From: an uncultured Porphyromonas sp.
GTDB lineage: Bacteria; Bacteroidota; Bacteroidia; Bacteroidales; Porphyromonadaceae
NCBI GenBank assembly: GCA_900538385.1
Contig: UWSO01000005.1
Coordinates: 16,420-80,419 of the forward strand
Length of the DNA stretch: 64,000 nucleotides
Direction of reading: 5' to 3'
Under the pieces are notes generated by a model. The model did no database searches. It was not told the origin of the DNA and saw nothing but the letters and a program-made list of their open reading frames with translations. Positions 23,671 through 32,468 of this stretch are shown piece by piece; position 1 is the stretch's first letter; each line of letters starts with the position of its first letter. The position numbers and the translations under genes were made by a program.

Positions 23671-25143
23671 CTACTTGCCCTGAGGCTTATCTAGAGAGGT
23701 ATTGATATGAGCTATCTGACGAGCCAGCTCCTTCTTTGCCTCCATATTACACTGACGCGAGATCATGATGCGCTGAGCCTGTGGTGATCCAGCACCGTGC
23801 AGGCTCTCCGTGCGGTAGCCTACGGCTGCGGTACCGAGCGTGAGGTTCTCGATCAGACGCAAGATGCGCATACGATTTACCGTGTCCGTACCCTTAGCAC
23901 CAGCGAGGTACTTACGTACGAGTGGCCCGACCTCCTCGTGCTGCAGATCAGCTTGGCTAGGCATCGTAACCATCAGACCGCCTGCTATGTCCTCAGCGAG
24001 ACGTGTGATCTCGTAGGGATAGCGGGTTACATTCTGCTTACAGACGTTGGCCAGAAGCATATCGATCAGGTAGTTGCCCGACTTCGTTGGCTGACCTTCT
24101 GCAGAGCAAGCTATACCGCAGGCAAAGAGCGTCTCATTGAGATGAACCATCTCGATCAGCTTGTCCTTGATGTGCGAAGCCCGAGGCACGCCGTTGTAGT
24201 CAGCAGCCAGAGCAGCAGCACCGATGAGTACGTCGCCCACACCTACCTTACAGCCGCCATAAGACTGACGGTGATAGCCAGCGAAGCGCTCGACAAGCAT
24301 GTTGGAGAACTGATACTCACGGCACATGAAGACACGCTCCATAGGTACGAAGACATGATCCATGATGAAGAGCGTCTCATGACCTCCGAAGGTTGAGTTA
24401 CCGAGGTCAATGTCTGCGCCCTCCTCCATCTTACGCGTGTCGCAAGACTGGCGACCGTAGATGATTGTGACGCCCTCAGCATCACTGGGGATGGCAAAAG
24501 AGACAGCGTAGTCAGCATCCTCCTCACGCATCGAGCAGGTAGGCATGATCAGATGCTCGTGCGAATTGACCGAGCCAGTCTGGTGAGCCTTGGCACCCGT
24601 GACGACGATACCATCAGGGCGTATCTCGTTGATGTGAACGTAGAGATCGGGATCCTCCTGCTGTGAGGGTGAGAGGCTACGGTCGCCCTTAGGATCGGTC
24701 ATAGCACCGTCTACAACGAGGTCATTGTCCTGACAGTACTGTACATAGTCTCTGAAGCGCTGGTGGTAGTTGGTACCGCACGCCTCATCCATCTCGTAGG
24801 TGGTAGACCAAATAGCGTTGAAGGCATCCATACCGACACAGCGCTGGAAGCAGCTAGCGGTCTTCTGACCTAGGAGACGCTGCATCTTGACCTTCTTGAC
24901 GAGGTCCTCAGCACTCTGGTGAATGTGGCAGAAGCGATTGATCGTCTTGCCCGTAATGTTGGAGGTAGCGGTCATCAGATCCTTGTACTCCTCCTGCTGC
25001 GCCAGCTCATAGGTCATCGCGAGCGAATTGAGCGATGGACGGATCATGGGGTGGTCGACGGGGTTGTCGATCTTCTGGCCCATGAAGTAGACGTTAAGGT
25101 GGAGAGCTCTAAGGCTCTCGATGTACTCTTCGCGTGTTTTCAT
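23671..25143 (-). CDS. abfD: 4-hydroxybutyryl-CoA dehydratase
   Basis: Radical flavoenzyme converting 4-hydroxybutyryl-CoA to crotonyl-CoA, feeding butyrate formation. All four [4Fe-4S] ligands known from the Clostridium aminobutyricum enzyme align: C98 and C102 (SCFQRC), H291 and C298 (HRQSYGGC); the active-site Glu is E256 in GGHETLFI. The 490-residue length is typical. It heads the five-gene operon. A cobalamin riboswitch ends about 290 bases upstream on the same strand with no better gene between, so the operon is probably B12-regulated. The enzyme itself does not use B12. Confidence 0.96.
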   Translation of the reverse strand: MKTREEYIESLRALHLNVYFMGQKIDNPVDHPMIRPSLNSLAMTYELAQQEEYKDLMTATSNITGKTINRFCHIHQSAEDLVKKVKMQRLLGQKTASCFQRCVGMDAFNAIWSTTYEMDEACGTNYHQRFRDYVQYCQDNDLVVDGAMTDPKGDRSLSPSQQEDPDLYVHINEIRPDGIVVTGAKAHQTGSVNSHEHLIMPTCSMREEDADYAVSFAIPSDAEGVTIIYGRQSCDTRKMEEGADIDLGNSTFGGHETLFIMDHVFVPMERVFMCREYQFSNMLVERFAGYHRQSYGGCKVGVGDVLIGAAALAADYNGVPRASHIKDKLIEMVHLNETLFACGIACSAEGQPTKSGNYLIDMLLANVCKQNVTRYPYEITRLAEDIAGGLMVTMPSQADLQHEEVGPLVRKYLAGAKGTDTVNRMRILRLIENLTLGTAAVGYRTESLHGAGSPQAQRIMISRQCNMEAKKELARQIAHINTSLDKPQGK

Positions 25144-25429
25144 AACTTCTTTTCTGTATAAAGTGAATAGAATCGTCGTGTGTCAGAGTAGGACGATCGA
25201 GATACAGAGCAGAAGTCACGGAAGGCAGCAACACTATCCTACAGCTCGGAGCCTGCCAAGACCTCCCGGCCGGCAGTAGGGTGTGACTGATGCGTGTAGA
25301 CACGACGAGAGAGAGCCTCATAGTCAGTCTCGCTGCTATGGACTCTATCATACGCACTATGTGAAGCCATCTATGTCCCGCTGTCATTCTTTTTTATTTC
25401 CTAGCTCTGAAAACAAAAGTCCTATGGCA
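25144..25429 (-). promoter_or_regulatory. Leader / probable expression platform between riboswitch and abfD
   Basis: These 286 bases lie between the aptamer and abfD. AGGTCTT (minus strand, 25264-25258) is complementary to AAGACCT of the B12 box and is flanked by CTGCC/GGCAGG arms (25276-25251) that can form a hairpin. An alternative pairing that switches the leader is therefore possible. No T-run terminator is evident. No convincing small gene is seen: an open frame at 25387-25109 overlaps abfD and has no family features. Confidence 0.4.
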
Positions 25430-25675
25430 CAGGCAGGTCTTCTGACTTCTCCCTAGTTCGTTTAGCTCACATCGAGTCGTACAAAACGGGCGATACCCTG
25501 GGTCTTCCCATAGCTACCTACGGTTCCTTCACACGAAGGCTAGTAGGGGTCGTGCTACAGTGACATCATAATGCAGGGGCGCACTTCAGGAGTTACAGCT
25601 GAGAGTACAGTCTTGGCTTTGCACCAAGTTCCCTATTCAGACGGGGTGACAAGATTGATTGTTCCTCGTACACCT
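25430..25675 (-). ncRNA. Cobalamin (B12) riboswitch
   Basis: Read on the minus strand, the 3' part holds the B12 box AGTCAGAAGACCTGCC (25447-25432). The 5' part holds GAATAGGGAACTTGGTGCAA followed by AGCC and ACTGTACTCTCAGCTGTA, the conserved core that binds adenosylcobalamin. A -7 element lies directly upstream at 25684-25691. Cobalamin riboswitches normally turn expression off when B12 is present. The next gene in this direction is abfD. Confidence 0.92.
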
Positions 25676-25683
25676 ATGCACCG

Positions 25684-25691
25684 CAAAGATA
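25684..25691 (-). promoter_or_regulatory. -7 promoter element of the riboswitch-abfD transcript
   Basis: On the minus strand this reads TATCTTTG, an exact TAnnTTTG match, followed by C. Transcription would begin near 25677, at the 5' edge of the aptamer. Confidence 0.75.
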
Positions 25692-25767
25692 CACAATATA
25701 TTCTAATCCCCACGCAAGAATTTCATACAACGTGGGGAAGGCGTGATCGTCAGCTGGGTCTTCGAAT

Positions 25768-25956
25768 TTCTTAGCGAGGAAATTCAAGAATCCCCACGGA
25801 GGTATTTCGGATTTGCCACCGAAGAAAGAAAAAATACTTCGGAAGTATCGTTTGATTCTTCCGAAGTTTCATTTGATTCCTCCGAAGAAATTTTCCTTGC
25901 CTCCGTGAAGAATTTTCATTTTCCACCCAGCTATTCGGGAAATTCTTCCCGTAAGA
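25768..25956. repeat. Dispersed 190-bp phased palindrome element, copy C
   Basis: Nine sites are centred near 25775, 25797, 25820, 25840, 25862, 25883, 25904, 25927 and 25949, with the same step pattern as copy D. It lies between the riboswitch promoter and the 3' end of the LRR gene. A short inverted repeat with CCCCCTG/CAGGGGG arms (25973-25979 and 26004-26010) follows and may end transcription. Confidence 0.9.
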
Positions 25957-26065
25957 TAATGTATGTAGTGACCCCCTGCAGGTATGCTTTAGGATGCACT
26001 CCTACAGGGGGCGCTTATGTATCGTGACCGCTTCTATTAGTCAGCAGCCAGAGAGACTACAAAGT

Positions 26066-28726
26066 CTATTGAATGATCACGGGACTTAGTCGCGTCTCGC
26101 CGTTGTGCTCAGTAATGCGTGCTACGTAACGTCCTGCTGGAAGCTGTGCTACGAAGAGGGTTGTCTCTGGTTGAGTCGCCTGGGTAGTAGCTACTAGCGT
26201 GCCATCACTAGCGAAGAGTTCAATGGTACTACCGATAGCTGTGCGGACAGTAATATAGTCTGTTGAAGGATTCGGATAGAGTGCGACAGAGGCGTCAGTT
26301 GGAGCTTGCAAAGCTGTCTCTTTTTGGAAGAGGATCTCTACGTTAGTCTCCTGAAGCACTTCGAACTCCATACCCTCTAGTGGCTTTCCATTGACGAGTA
26401 TTGACTGAGTTTTGTAGCCTGCTTCAGGCGTTACAGAGAGCTGTAGCCGAACACCCATGGGGACCTCACTGTAGGGCTGATAGTTCACAATAGAGGCAGA
26501 GCCATGCTCTCCTACTGTGAGGTGTATAGGACACATCGTATAGCCCGCAAATTCGGTATACTTTGGCTCGGACTTGGTGCTTTGGAATACTTTCCAAGAC
26601 TTTTGAAGAAGCGTCTCTACCTGATTTCTGGAGATAGCATTGCCGTAGAGACTGTCCTGAGCTACTACATAAAACTCGCCCACACCATACTCTTTGTTAG
26701 GAAGCTGGTCGATGAGAGCCTGCATGTTATCACCTCTGATCTGATTTCCCTCTATGTCTAGTGCTACAAGCTCCTCACACTCAGTAGGCAGGGTTAGCTG
26801 GGTCAGCTTATTGTAGGGGAGATATAGCATAGAGAGGTAAGATAGAGAGGTGACATCTACGCTACTCAGCCCGCATGCAGATAGATTGAGCCAGAAGATG
26901 CTACCGCATGGGGTTAGGTCTAAGTCGGTTATGGGGTTCTCTGCAAGGTTGAGCTGTGCTAGATCAGGACAGCCTGTGAGATTGATGGTGGATATGTTAT
27001 TGCCAGCTAGGAGTAGCTTGGTCAACCAATCGAGACCTTTTAGATTGATGTTGGAGAGATGATTGCTATTGAGATTTAACTCTATAAGCTCAGGTAGGTT
27101 TGTGGGGTCGAAAGCCTTAAGCTGGTTGTTTGCTAGATATAGGAAGCTCAGGTTCCCGACAGGCGAACCATCGAAAGTACTCAGTTGATTGTCATTGCAA
27201 TTGAGCAAGGCTAGATGAGGCGTATTTGATAAGTCTATAGTAGTCAGTTTGTTGTTAGACAGATCGATACGATTCGTTGCTGACTCAGGCGCGAAGGTTA
27301 TCTCTGTGAGCTTATTGTTCGAAGCGTTGAGATTATCGAGCGCTGGTTGGTGTGATAGATCGATCGTTGTGAACTGATTGTTTTGCATCCATAGCTCCTC
27401 GAGGAGCGGATTGTGAGAGAGGTCTATTTGAGTCAAGCTGTTGTCACTAATGTTTAGGCTCTTCAAGCTTTGTAGAGAGGATACGTCTATGTCTGTCAGG
27501 GTGTTTTCATAACAGAAAAGACTCTCTAGATCTCCATATATTGTGATGGTTTTAGCCTCTACGTCATGCTTGCCATCAGGGAGCCCTCGCTCATTGTCCT
27601 GACAGATACCATCGTTGTTCCAGTCGATCCATACCTTGTCTTGTTGTGACTCATCAGCTAGCTGTGCAGATATAGTCCACTGAGAGACACCACTAGTCGT
27701 CAGGGTCGCATGGGGCATAGGTAGGGTTATCTCATCATATCCCTTGTAGATGCGCCAATTTTTGCTTTTAGCCTCTCGGATGGCTTGCGTAGACACTTGA
27801 TTCCCTTCGGGGCTTGCAGTACTTGTCTTGACCGCCTTGAGGGTACCTGAGTCTTGTCCAGATAGATCAGGCAGGCTCTTAATAAAGCTATTAAAAGCAT
27901 CCTCTGAGAGCTGGTTGTCATAGAGTTCGATCTTCTTAATAGGAGCCGATGGACTGACTAGGAGCTTGGTCAGACTGTTTTCGCTACAGTCTAGAGCGCT
28001 GAGTGCAGCTGCTGAGGAGAGATCTAGCTCGGCTATTTTATTCCTCCAGCAAGAGACCTCCTCTAGCTTAGTCAGTCCAGATACGTTGAGTGTCGTGAGT
28101 TGGTTCTTGTGAGCAGACACCTTGACAAGATCTGTACAAGAGGTAAGATTCAGTTGTGATAGCTTATTCTTGTAGCACTCCAAGAGCTTGAGGTGTGTCA
28201 TGCCGCTCAGATCTAGCTGTGTTAATTCGTTGCCATCACATACGAGCGTATCAATGAGGGTCAGACCGTTCATCTGAAGGGTCGTCAGCCCCGCCTCTGT
28301 AGCATCTAGTATGCGCAGCTTAGGGCTACCTGTCAGGTCTAGAGAGGGTATGCTGTTTGTGTGGCAGATGAGTACCTCTAGCTCTGGAGCGTGGAGCGAG
28401 AGAGACGTAAGCTTGTTCCAAAAGCATCGTAGAGCCGTCAGGTCGCGGCCGTATACTTTGACCGACTTGCCCTCTGTCGTGTAGCTGTTGATCTTCGTTG
28501 GCATGTTTGGGTCTGTAGAGACCTGTCGCTCAGTGATTGAGCCATTGCCATAGTCGACTCGGATAGAGCCAGAGCGAGATGACACCCATAGGTTAAGTTC
28601 TGCTCCCGTTGCATAGGTGCCATTCATCTCTGCAACAAGGTCTTCTTGAGCTGTCAGAAGCATGCTTTGCGATAGTGACAGGCAAATAATTAGGACGCAT
28701 CCTAGTAGTAATCTAATCCTTTTCAT
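26066..28726 (-). CDS. Secreted LRR (internalin-like) protein with T9SS sorting domain
   Basis: The 886 residues begin with a signal peptide (MKRIRLLLGCVLIICLSLSQ..LTAQ). Two LRR blocks (roughly 60-290 and 385-690) have units such as LTQIDLSHNPLLEELWMQNN with internalin-like spacing, each closed by a cap (EGNQVSTQAIREAKSKNWRIY; GNAISRNQVETLLQKSWKVF). A basic beta domain (about 730-800) precedes a type A T9SS sorting domain of about 75 residues (VALYPNPSTDYITVRT...LPAGRYVARI...SPVIIQ). It is probably surface-attached and adhesive. ATG 28726 gives the signal peptide; an in-frame ATG at 28882 would add 52 unlikely residues. Confidence 0.9.
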   Translation of the reverse strand: MKRIRLLLGCVLIICLSLSQSMLLTAQEDLVAEMNGTYATGAELNLWVSSRSGSIRVDYGNGSITERQVSTDPNMPTKINSYTTEGKSVKVYGRDLTALRCFWNKLTSLSLHAPELEVLICHTNSIPSLDLTGSPKLRILDATEAGLTTLQMNGLTLIDTLVCDGNELTQLDLSGMTHLKLLECYKNKLSQLNLTSCTDLVKVSAHKNQLTTLNVSGLTKLEEVSCWRNKIAELDLSSAAALSALDCSENSLTKLLVSPSAPIKKIELYDNQLSEDAFNSFIKSLPDLSGQDSGTLKAVKTSTASPEGNQVSTQAIREAKSKNWRIYKGYDEITLPMPHATLTTSGVSQWTISAQLADESQQDKVWIDWNNDGICQDNERGLPDGKHDVEAKTITIYGDLESLFCYENTLTDIDVSSLQSLKSLNISDNSLTQIDLSHNPLLEELWMQNNQFTTIDLSHQPALDNLNASNNKLTEITFAPESATNRIDLSNNKLTTIDLSNTPHLALLNCNDNQLSTFDGSPVGNLSFLYLANNQLKAFDPTNLPELIELNLNSNHLSNINLKGLDWLTKLLLAGNNISTINLTGCPDLAQLNLAENPITDLDLTPCGSIFWLNLSACGLSSVDVTSLSYLSMLYLPYNKLTQLTLPTECEELVALDIEGNQIRGDNMQALIDQLPNKEYGVGEFYVVAQDSLYGNAISRNQVETLLQKSWKVFQSTKSEPKYTEFAGYTMCPIHLTVGEHGSASIVNYQPYSEVPMGVRLQLSVTPEAGYKTQSILVNGKPLEGMEFEVLQETNVEILFQKETALQAPTDASVALYPNPSTDYITVRTAIGSTIELFASDGTLVATTQATQPETTLFVAQLPAGRYVARITEHNGETRLSPVIIQ

Positions 28727-28934
28727 GTTTGTTGATATTATGGATTTGTGTTTGCTCCTATTCTTATGGAGCTTTATTACACAAGACAGCAACTCATCCT
28801 CCAAGCCGCAAATTACACCATCACTAGAAGTGCTATAATCGTTTCCTGGAGACTTTGTGGTCATATCTTGTCTAAACGACATCTTTATTGTGGACTATGA
28901 AGAGCTTATTCTCTGCTGTATAACTCTTCAAGCA

Positions 28935-28942
28935 CAAAGATA
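28935..28942 (-). promoter_or_regulatory. -7 promoter element of the LRR gene 26066-28726
   Basis: The minus strand reads TATCTTTG. Transcription would start near 28928, leaving a leader of about 200 bases before ATG 28726. Nothing else was recognised in the leader. Confidence 0.6.
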
Positions 28943-29070
28943 TATATTTATTCTAATCGATGCATTTGGAGATAAAATAAACTCCCAGCGAGATGAATCT
29001 TCGGCAAACTCCTAATGGGGGTATTCTGAAGGCGATTCTAGGGTCATAGCTTTTTCACCTCTTTTTTCAA

Positions 29071-29078
29071 TACCTTTG
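29071..29078 (+). promoter_or_regulatory. -7 promoter element of the LRR gene 29141-31009
   Basis: TACCTTTG is an exact consensus match. It places transcription start near 29085 and so excludes the in-frame start at 29078. Confidence 0.65.
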
Positions 29079-29140
29079 TGACAAGACTCCTAAGGAGAAT
29101 ACAACCAAATAGAAGTAGAATAGAAACCTCCCGATTACTT

Positions 29141-31009
29141 ATGCAAATCAACTTAAAGAACACTGTTGCCAAAAGGAATACTCTAGGTGCGACACTGCAC
29201 ATATTCCTCTTAACTATCTGCACCCTATGGAGTAGTCCTACAGCTAGTGCGGATGTAATCAAGTTACACACTCAGAGAGCTGTCGGCCAGCAGATAACCG
29301 TTAAGGTGTCAGGGACTGGCAAGTCCTACAAAGTCACAGGAGCTACTCCAGCTCTCATAACGGATGGAGAGCATACACTGACCTTGACCAGTCAAGAGGT
29401 GAGCATCGAGGGTGATGAAATCACGTTTTTCAACTGCTCTGACAATGAACTAGATAAGCTTGATGTCACTAGCTGCACATCTCTTAAGGAGCTGCTGTGC
29501 TATGAAAACAGTCTACAAGAGCTGAAACTAGATAAGAATGTCAATTTGGTCAGTCTATCTTGCGATACCAATCAGCTAGAGAAGCTGGATCTAAAGAAAA
29601 ATGTCAACCTCAAGGATCTGCTATGTAACAACAATGCTCTCAAAGAGCTAGATCTCAGTAATCTCTCTAAGCTAAAGTCTCTTTACTGCTTTAGTAATCA
29701 ACTAACTTCGCTTTATCTACCTAAAGATAATCCCCTTGAGGAGATTTTATGTAGTGCCAACGAACTATCAAGCTTAGACTTAGGTAAGTCACCCCACTTA
29801 ACTCTTTTGGAGTGCTACTATAACAACCTCTTAGCTCTAGACCTATCGCAAGCGCCACATCTTAAGAAGCTCTCGGCAAAAAACAACCAACTGAAGCGAC
29901 TAGATCTTACAGCAAATGGAGAATTGGCCGAACTGCTCTGTGCTAACAATCAGCTAGAGGAGATTAAAACAACCGCAAACGCTCCACTCCTTGCGATATC
30001 TTGCTACAACAATAAGATGTCAGGGGTAGCCATGAGTCAGCTGATGGGCAATCTGCGCAATATCAAAGGACTCTCGATCTCTGTAGAAGATGGTGGTGAG
30101 ATAATAGCTGTCAACACAGACAACTCAGAGGAGGGTAACGTGTGTTACAAAAGTGACGTACAGCGACTAAAAGAAAAGGGCTGGAAAGTCTCTGACTACA
30201 ATGGTAGCTATATGGATCGAAAGGAGTATGACGGTGTAGATGATCCAGTTGCGGTCAACACTATCAGGCTTAAGTCCGATGCTAAGGAAATAACTCTCAC
30301 ATTTGACGTCGAGGAAGTGAATAAAGTGATTGTCTCTGGTGCTGAGAAGAAGTCTCAAGAGACTATCGAAGAAGATGTAGTAATAACTTACTCCGTAACA
30401 CCTCAAGAGGAGGTTGTCATAAAGGGTGATGTGACGCTATTTGATTGCGCTGCTAGTAGCATTACTGAGCTACAAGTGGCAAACCACACTACGCTTACTT
30501 GGCTCGTATGTCATAGTAATAAGCTGACTTCGCTCAACACCAGTGGATGTACTTCTCTTGAGGAGATAGACGCTCATAGTAATCAGCTTACGACGGCAGA
30601 TTTTACAGGTTGTGCCTCTGTGAGTCTTTTAGACTGTAGCTCCAACCAGATCAAGGAGCAAGGTATGGAACAGCTGATAGCTACACTATATAATCGAAGT
30701 GCTGTGAATAAGAAAAGCGATCTCTACGTCATCAATAGTCTAGATCCTAATGAGGGAAATGTCTGCACCATAGATCAAGTTGCCAAGGCTGCCACTCTAG
30801 GTTGGTCAACTTACTATCAGGAAAAGGAAGGGCAATGGACTCTTTACCCAGGCAGTAAACCTAGCGGATTAGATGACTTGGCTATCGCTTCAGATAGAAA
30901 ACCCATAGCTATTTACGATGCCATGGGCAGACTGCGCTCCTATATAGAGCCGGGATACAACATTGTCGTATTCAGCGATGGCTCTACGCTAAAGCTCTAT
31001 CAAGAGTAA
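29141..31009 (+). CDS. Secreted LRR (internalin-like) protein
   Basis: The 622 residues start MQINLKNTVAKRN with a hydrophobic stretch ending near PTASA, a signal peptide. Two LRR blocks follow (about 75-290 and 400-510), with units of the form L..LDLSxxxxLxxLxCxxNxL. Each ends in the cap EGNVCYKSDVQRLKEKGWKV or EGNVCTIDQVAKAATLGWS. The C-terminal 35 residues (IAIYDAMGRLRSYIEPGYNI..SDGSTLKLYQE) resemble a short sorting domain, but lack the YPNP start of type A domains. It is divergent from the LRR gene 26066-28726. Surface or secreted binding role inferred. Confidence 0.85.
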   Translation: MQINLKNTVAKRNTLGATLHIFLLTICTLWSSPTASADVIKLHTQRAVGQQITVKVSGTGKSYKVTGATPALITDGEHTLTLTSQEVSIEGDEITFFNCSDNELDKLDVTSCTSLKELLCYENSLQELKLDKNVNLVSLSCDTNQLEKLDLKKNVNLKDLLCNNNALKELDLSNLSKLKSLYCFSNQLTSLYLPKDNPLEEILCSANELSSLDLGKSPHLTLLECYYNNLLALDLSQAPHLKKLSAKNNQLKRLDLTANGELAELLCANNQLEEIKTTANAPLLAISCYNNKMSGVAMSQLMGNLRNIKGLSISVEDGGEIIAVNTDNSEEGNVCYKSDVQRLKEKGWKVSDYNGSYMDRKEYDGVDDPVAVNTIRLKSDAKEITLTFDVEEVNKVIVSGAEKKSQETIEEDVVITYSVTPQEEVVIKGDVTLFDCAASSITELQVANHTTLTWLVCHSNKLTSLNTSGCTSLEEIDAHSNQLTTADFTGCASVSLLDCSSNQIKEQGMEQLIATLYNRSAVNKKSDLYVINSLDPNEGNVCTIDQVAKAATLGWSTYYQEKEGQWTLYPGSKPSGLDDLAIASDRKPIAIYDAMGRLRSYIEPGYNIVVFSDGSTLKLYQE

Positions 31010-31034
31010 GACAGCCAAACAACTAAAGAATTAC

Positions 31035-31084
31035 GAAAGACTTTCGGGAGACTCAACAATAGCAGGGTCCTCCGAAGGTCTTTC
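31035..31084 (+). terminator. Terminator after the LRR gene
   Basis: Arms 31035-31050 and 31070-31084 form an imperfect stem (GAAAGAC with GTCTTTC, then TTCGG with CCGAA). It lies 26 bases past the stop codon. The following T-run is weak. Confidence 0.6.
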
Positions 31085-31204
31085 AGTATAAAGGGGCGGT
31101 CTCTTCCAGAATTCGAAAATGAGAGTTAACCTGTATCAGAGGAAATTCGCATTAACGGATGAAATGTGGGTTGCACGTCCGCGTAATCTCATTGCAATAT
31201 TTTG

Positions 31205-31212
31205 TACCTTTG
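31205..31212 (+). promoter_or_regulatory. -7 promoter element of tRNA-Arg
   Basis: TACCTTTG is an exact match, 14 bases before the mature tRNA 5' end. Confidence 0.7.
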
Positions 31213-31226
31213 TGGCGATGATAGAA

Positions 31227-31300
31227 GGCTCGGTAGCTTAGCTGAATAGAGCGTCAGATTCCGGTTCTGAAGGTCGTGGGTTTGAATCCCACCCGAGTCA
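31227..31300 (+). tRNA. tRNA-Arg (anticodon CCG)
   Basis: The 74-base cloverleaf has acceptor arms GGCTCGG and CCGAGTC with discriminator A. The anticodon stem TCAGA/TCTGA encloses the loop TTCCGGT, giving anticodon CCG. The T arm is GTGGG-TTTGAAT-CCCAC. CCA is not encoded. It decodes CGG arginine codons. Confidence 0.95.
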
Positions 31301-31311
31301 CTACACCTTAT

Positions 31312-31348
31312 GTAGGGAGATGCTGTGCAGACTCCCTACGTTTGTTTT
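31312..31348 (+). terminator. Intrinsic terminator of tRNA-Arg
   Basis: GTAGGGAG (31312-31319) pairs with CTCCCTAC (31332-31339) and GTTTGTTTT follows. It lies 11 bases after the tRNA. Confidence 0.85.
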
Positions 31349-31383
31349 AGGATCGTATGAAGTGCAGAGAGTCCAAAAAGTAC

Positions 31384-31391
31384 TACCTTTG
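31384..31391 (+). promoter_or_regulatory. -7 promoter element of trpS
   Basis: TACCTTTG is an exact match, 39 bases before ATG 31431, and excludes the longer in-frame start at 31320. Confidence 0.7.
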
Positions 31392-31430
31392 CCCTACAAC
31401 TATACAATAAATAGAGAGTACATTCATAGT

Positions 31431-32426
31431 ATGGAACGAGTCGTCAGCGGTATCCGGCCTACCGGTCATCTACATATAGGCAACTACTACGGAGCTATGC
31501 GTAGCTTCCTAGAGATGCAGGAGCAGTATGATTGCTACTTCTTTATCGCAGACTGGCATTCGCTGACCACGCATCCTCATCCGGGAGACATCGTGCAGGA
31601 TACGGACACGATCCTAGCTGAGTACCTCGCTTGCGGGCTCGATCCGAGCAAGGTGGTCCTCTACCGTCAGAGCGATGTGCCTGAGGTTCTGGAGCTATAC
31701 CTTTACCTGAATATGAATGCCTATCTAGGTGAGCTACAGCGCACCACCACCTTTAAAGAGAAAGCGCGCAAGCAGCCGGACAATGTCAATGCTGGTCTGC
31801 TCACCTACCCGACACTGATGGCGGCTGACATCTTACTGCAGCGTGCTGTCAAGGTGCCTGTGGGCAAGGATCAGGAGCAAAATATGGAGATGGCGCGCCG
31901 CTTCGCTCGTCGCTTTAACACGATCTACGGGGTGGAGTACTTCACGGAGCCTGCCTCGTGGGCCTCAATGTCTAAGCCGATCAAGGTGCCTGGGCTCGAC
32001 GGCTCGGGCAAGATGGGCAAGAGCGAGGGCAATGCGATCTATCTCTATGAGGATGACAAGTCTATCACCAAGAAGGTGATGCGCGCCGTCACGGACGCCG
32101 GTCCTACGGAGCCAAACAGTAAGCCCTCAGAGCCTGTGGAGAACCTTTTTACCATTATGGATCTGGTCTCTACGCCTGAGGCGGTAGCACACTTTCGTCA
32201 GTGCTATGCGGACTGCTCTATACGATACGGAGATCTGAAGAAGCAGCTAGCAGCTGATCTGATTGCTGCAATAGCTCCGATCCGGGAGCGTATCCTAGAG
32301 CTCTCTAGCAACAAGGAGCAGCTACACAAGGTGGCTGCTGCGGGAGCTATGAAGGCACGTGAGAGCGCTCGCAAGACGATCGAGGAGGTCAGAGAGATCA
32401 TAGGCTTTGCTCCGACACTCCGATAA
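31431..32426 (+). CDS. trpS: Tryptophanyl-tRNA synthetase
   Basis: Class I synthetase charging tRNA-Trp. The 331-residue length is normal. N-terminal SGIRPTGHLHIGNYYGAM contains the HIGH-like HIGN. VPVGKDQEQNMEMARRFA contributes to the tryptophan pocket, and GSGKMGKSEGN is the KMSKS-equivalent loop. ATG 31431 fits both the family N-terminus and the promoter at 31384-31391. It may start the long plus-strand unit running to 39805, although a 42-base gap precedes the DUF3127 gene. Confidence 0.97.
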   Translation: MERVVSGIRPTGHLHIGNYYGAMRSFLEMQEQYDCYFFIADWHSLTTHPHPGDIVQDTDTILAEYLACGLDPSKVVLYRQSDVPEVLELYLYLNMNAYLGELQRTTTFKEKARKQPDNVNAGLLTYPTLMAADILLQRAVKVPVGKDQEQNMEMARRFARRFNTIYGVEYFTEPASWASMSKPIKVPGLDGSGKMGKSEGNAIYLYEDDKSITKKVMRAVTDAGPTEPNSKPSEPVENLFTIMDLVSTPEAVAHFRQCYADCSIRYGDLKKQLAADLIAAIAPIRERILELSSNKEQLHKVAAAGAMKARESARKTIEEVREIIGFAPTLR

Positions 32427-32468
32427 CTATCCACTAACAAGTAATAACTAACAACTTATAGACTAGAT

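Noticed and set aside
25109..25387. 92-codon frame on the minus strand between riboswitch and abfD
   Set aside because: It overlaps the abfD start in another frame, has no recognisable family and poor composition; leader RNA is a better reading.
28727..28882. Longer start (ATG 28882) for the LRR protein
   Set aside because: It would put 52 polar residues before a perfect signal peptide that begins at ATG 28726.
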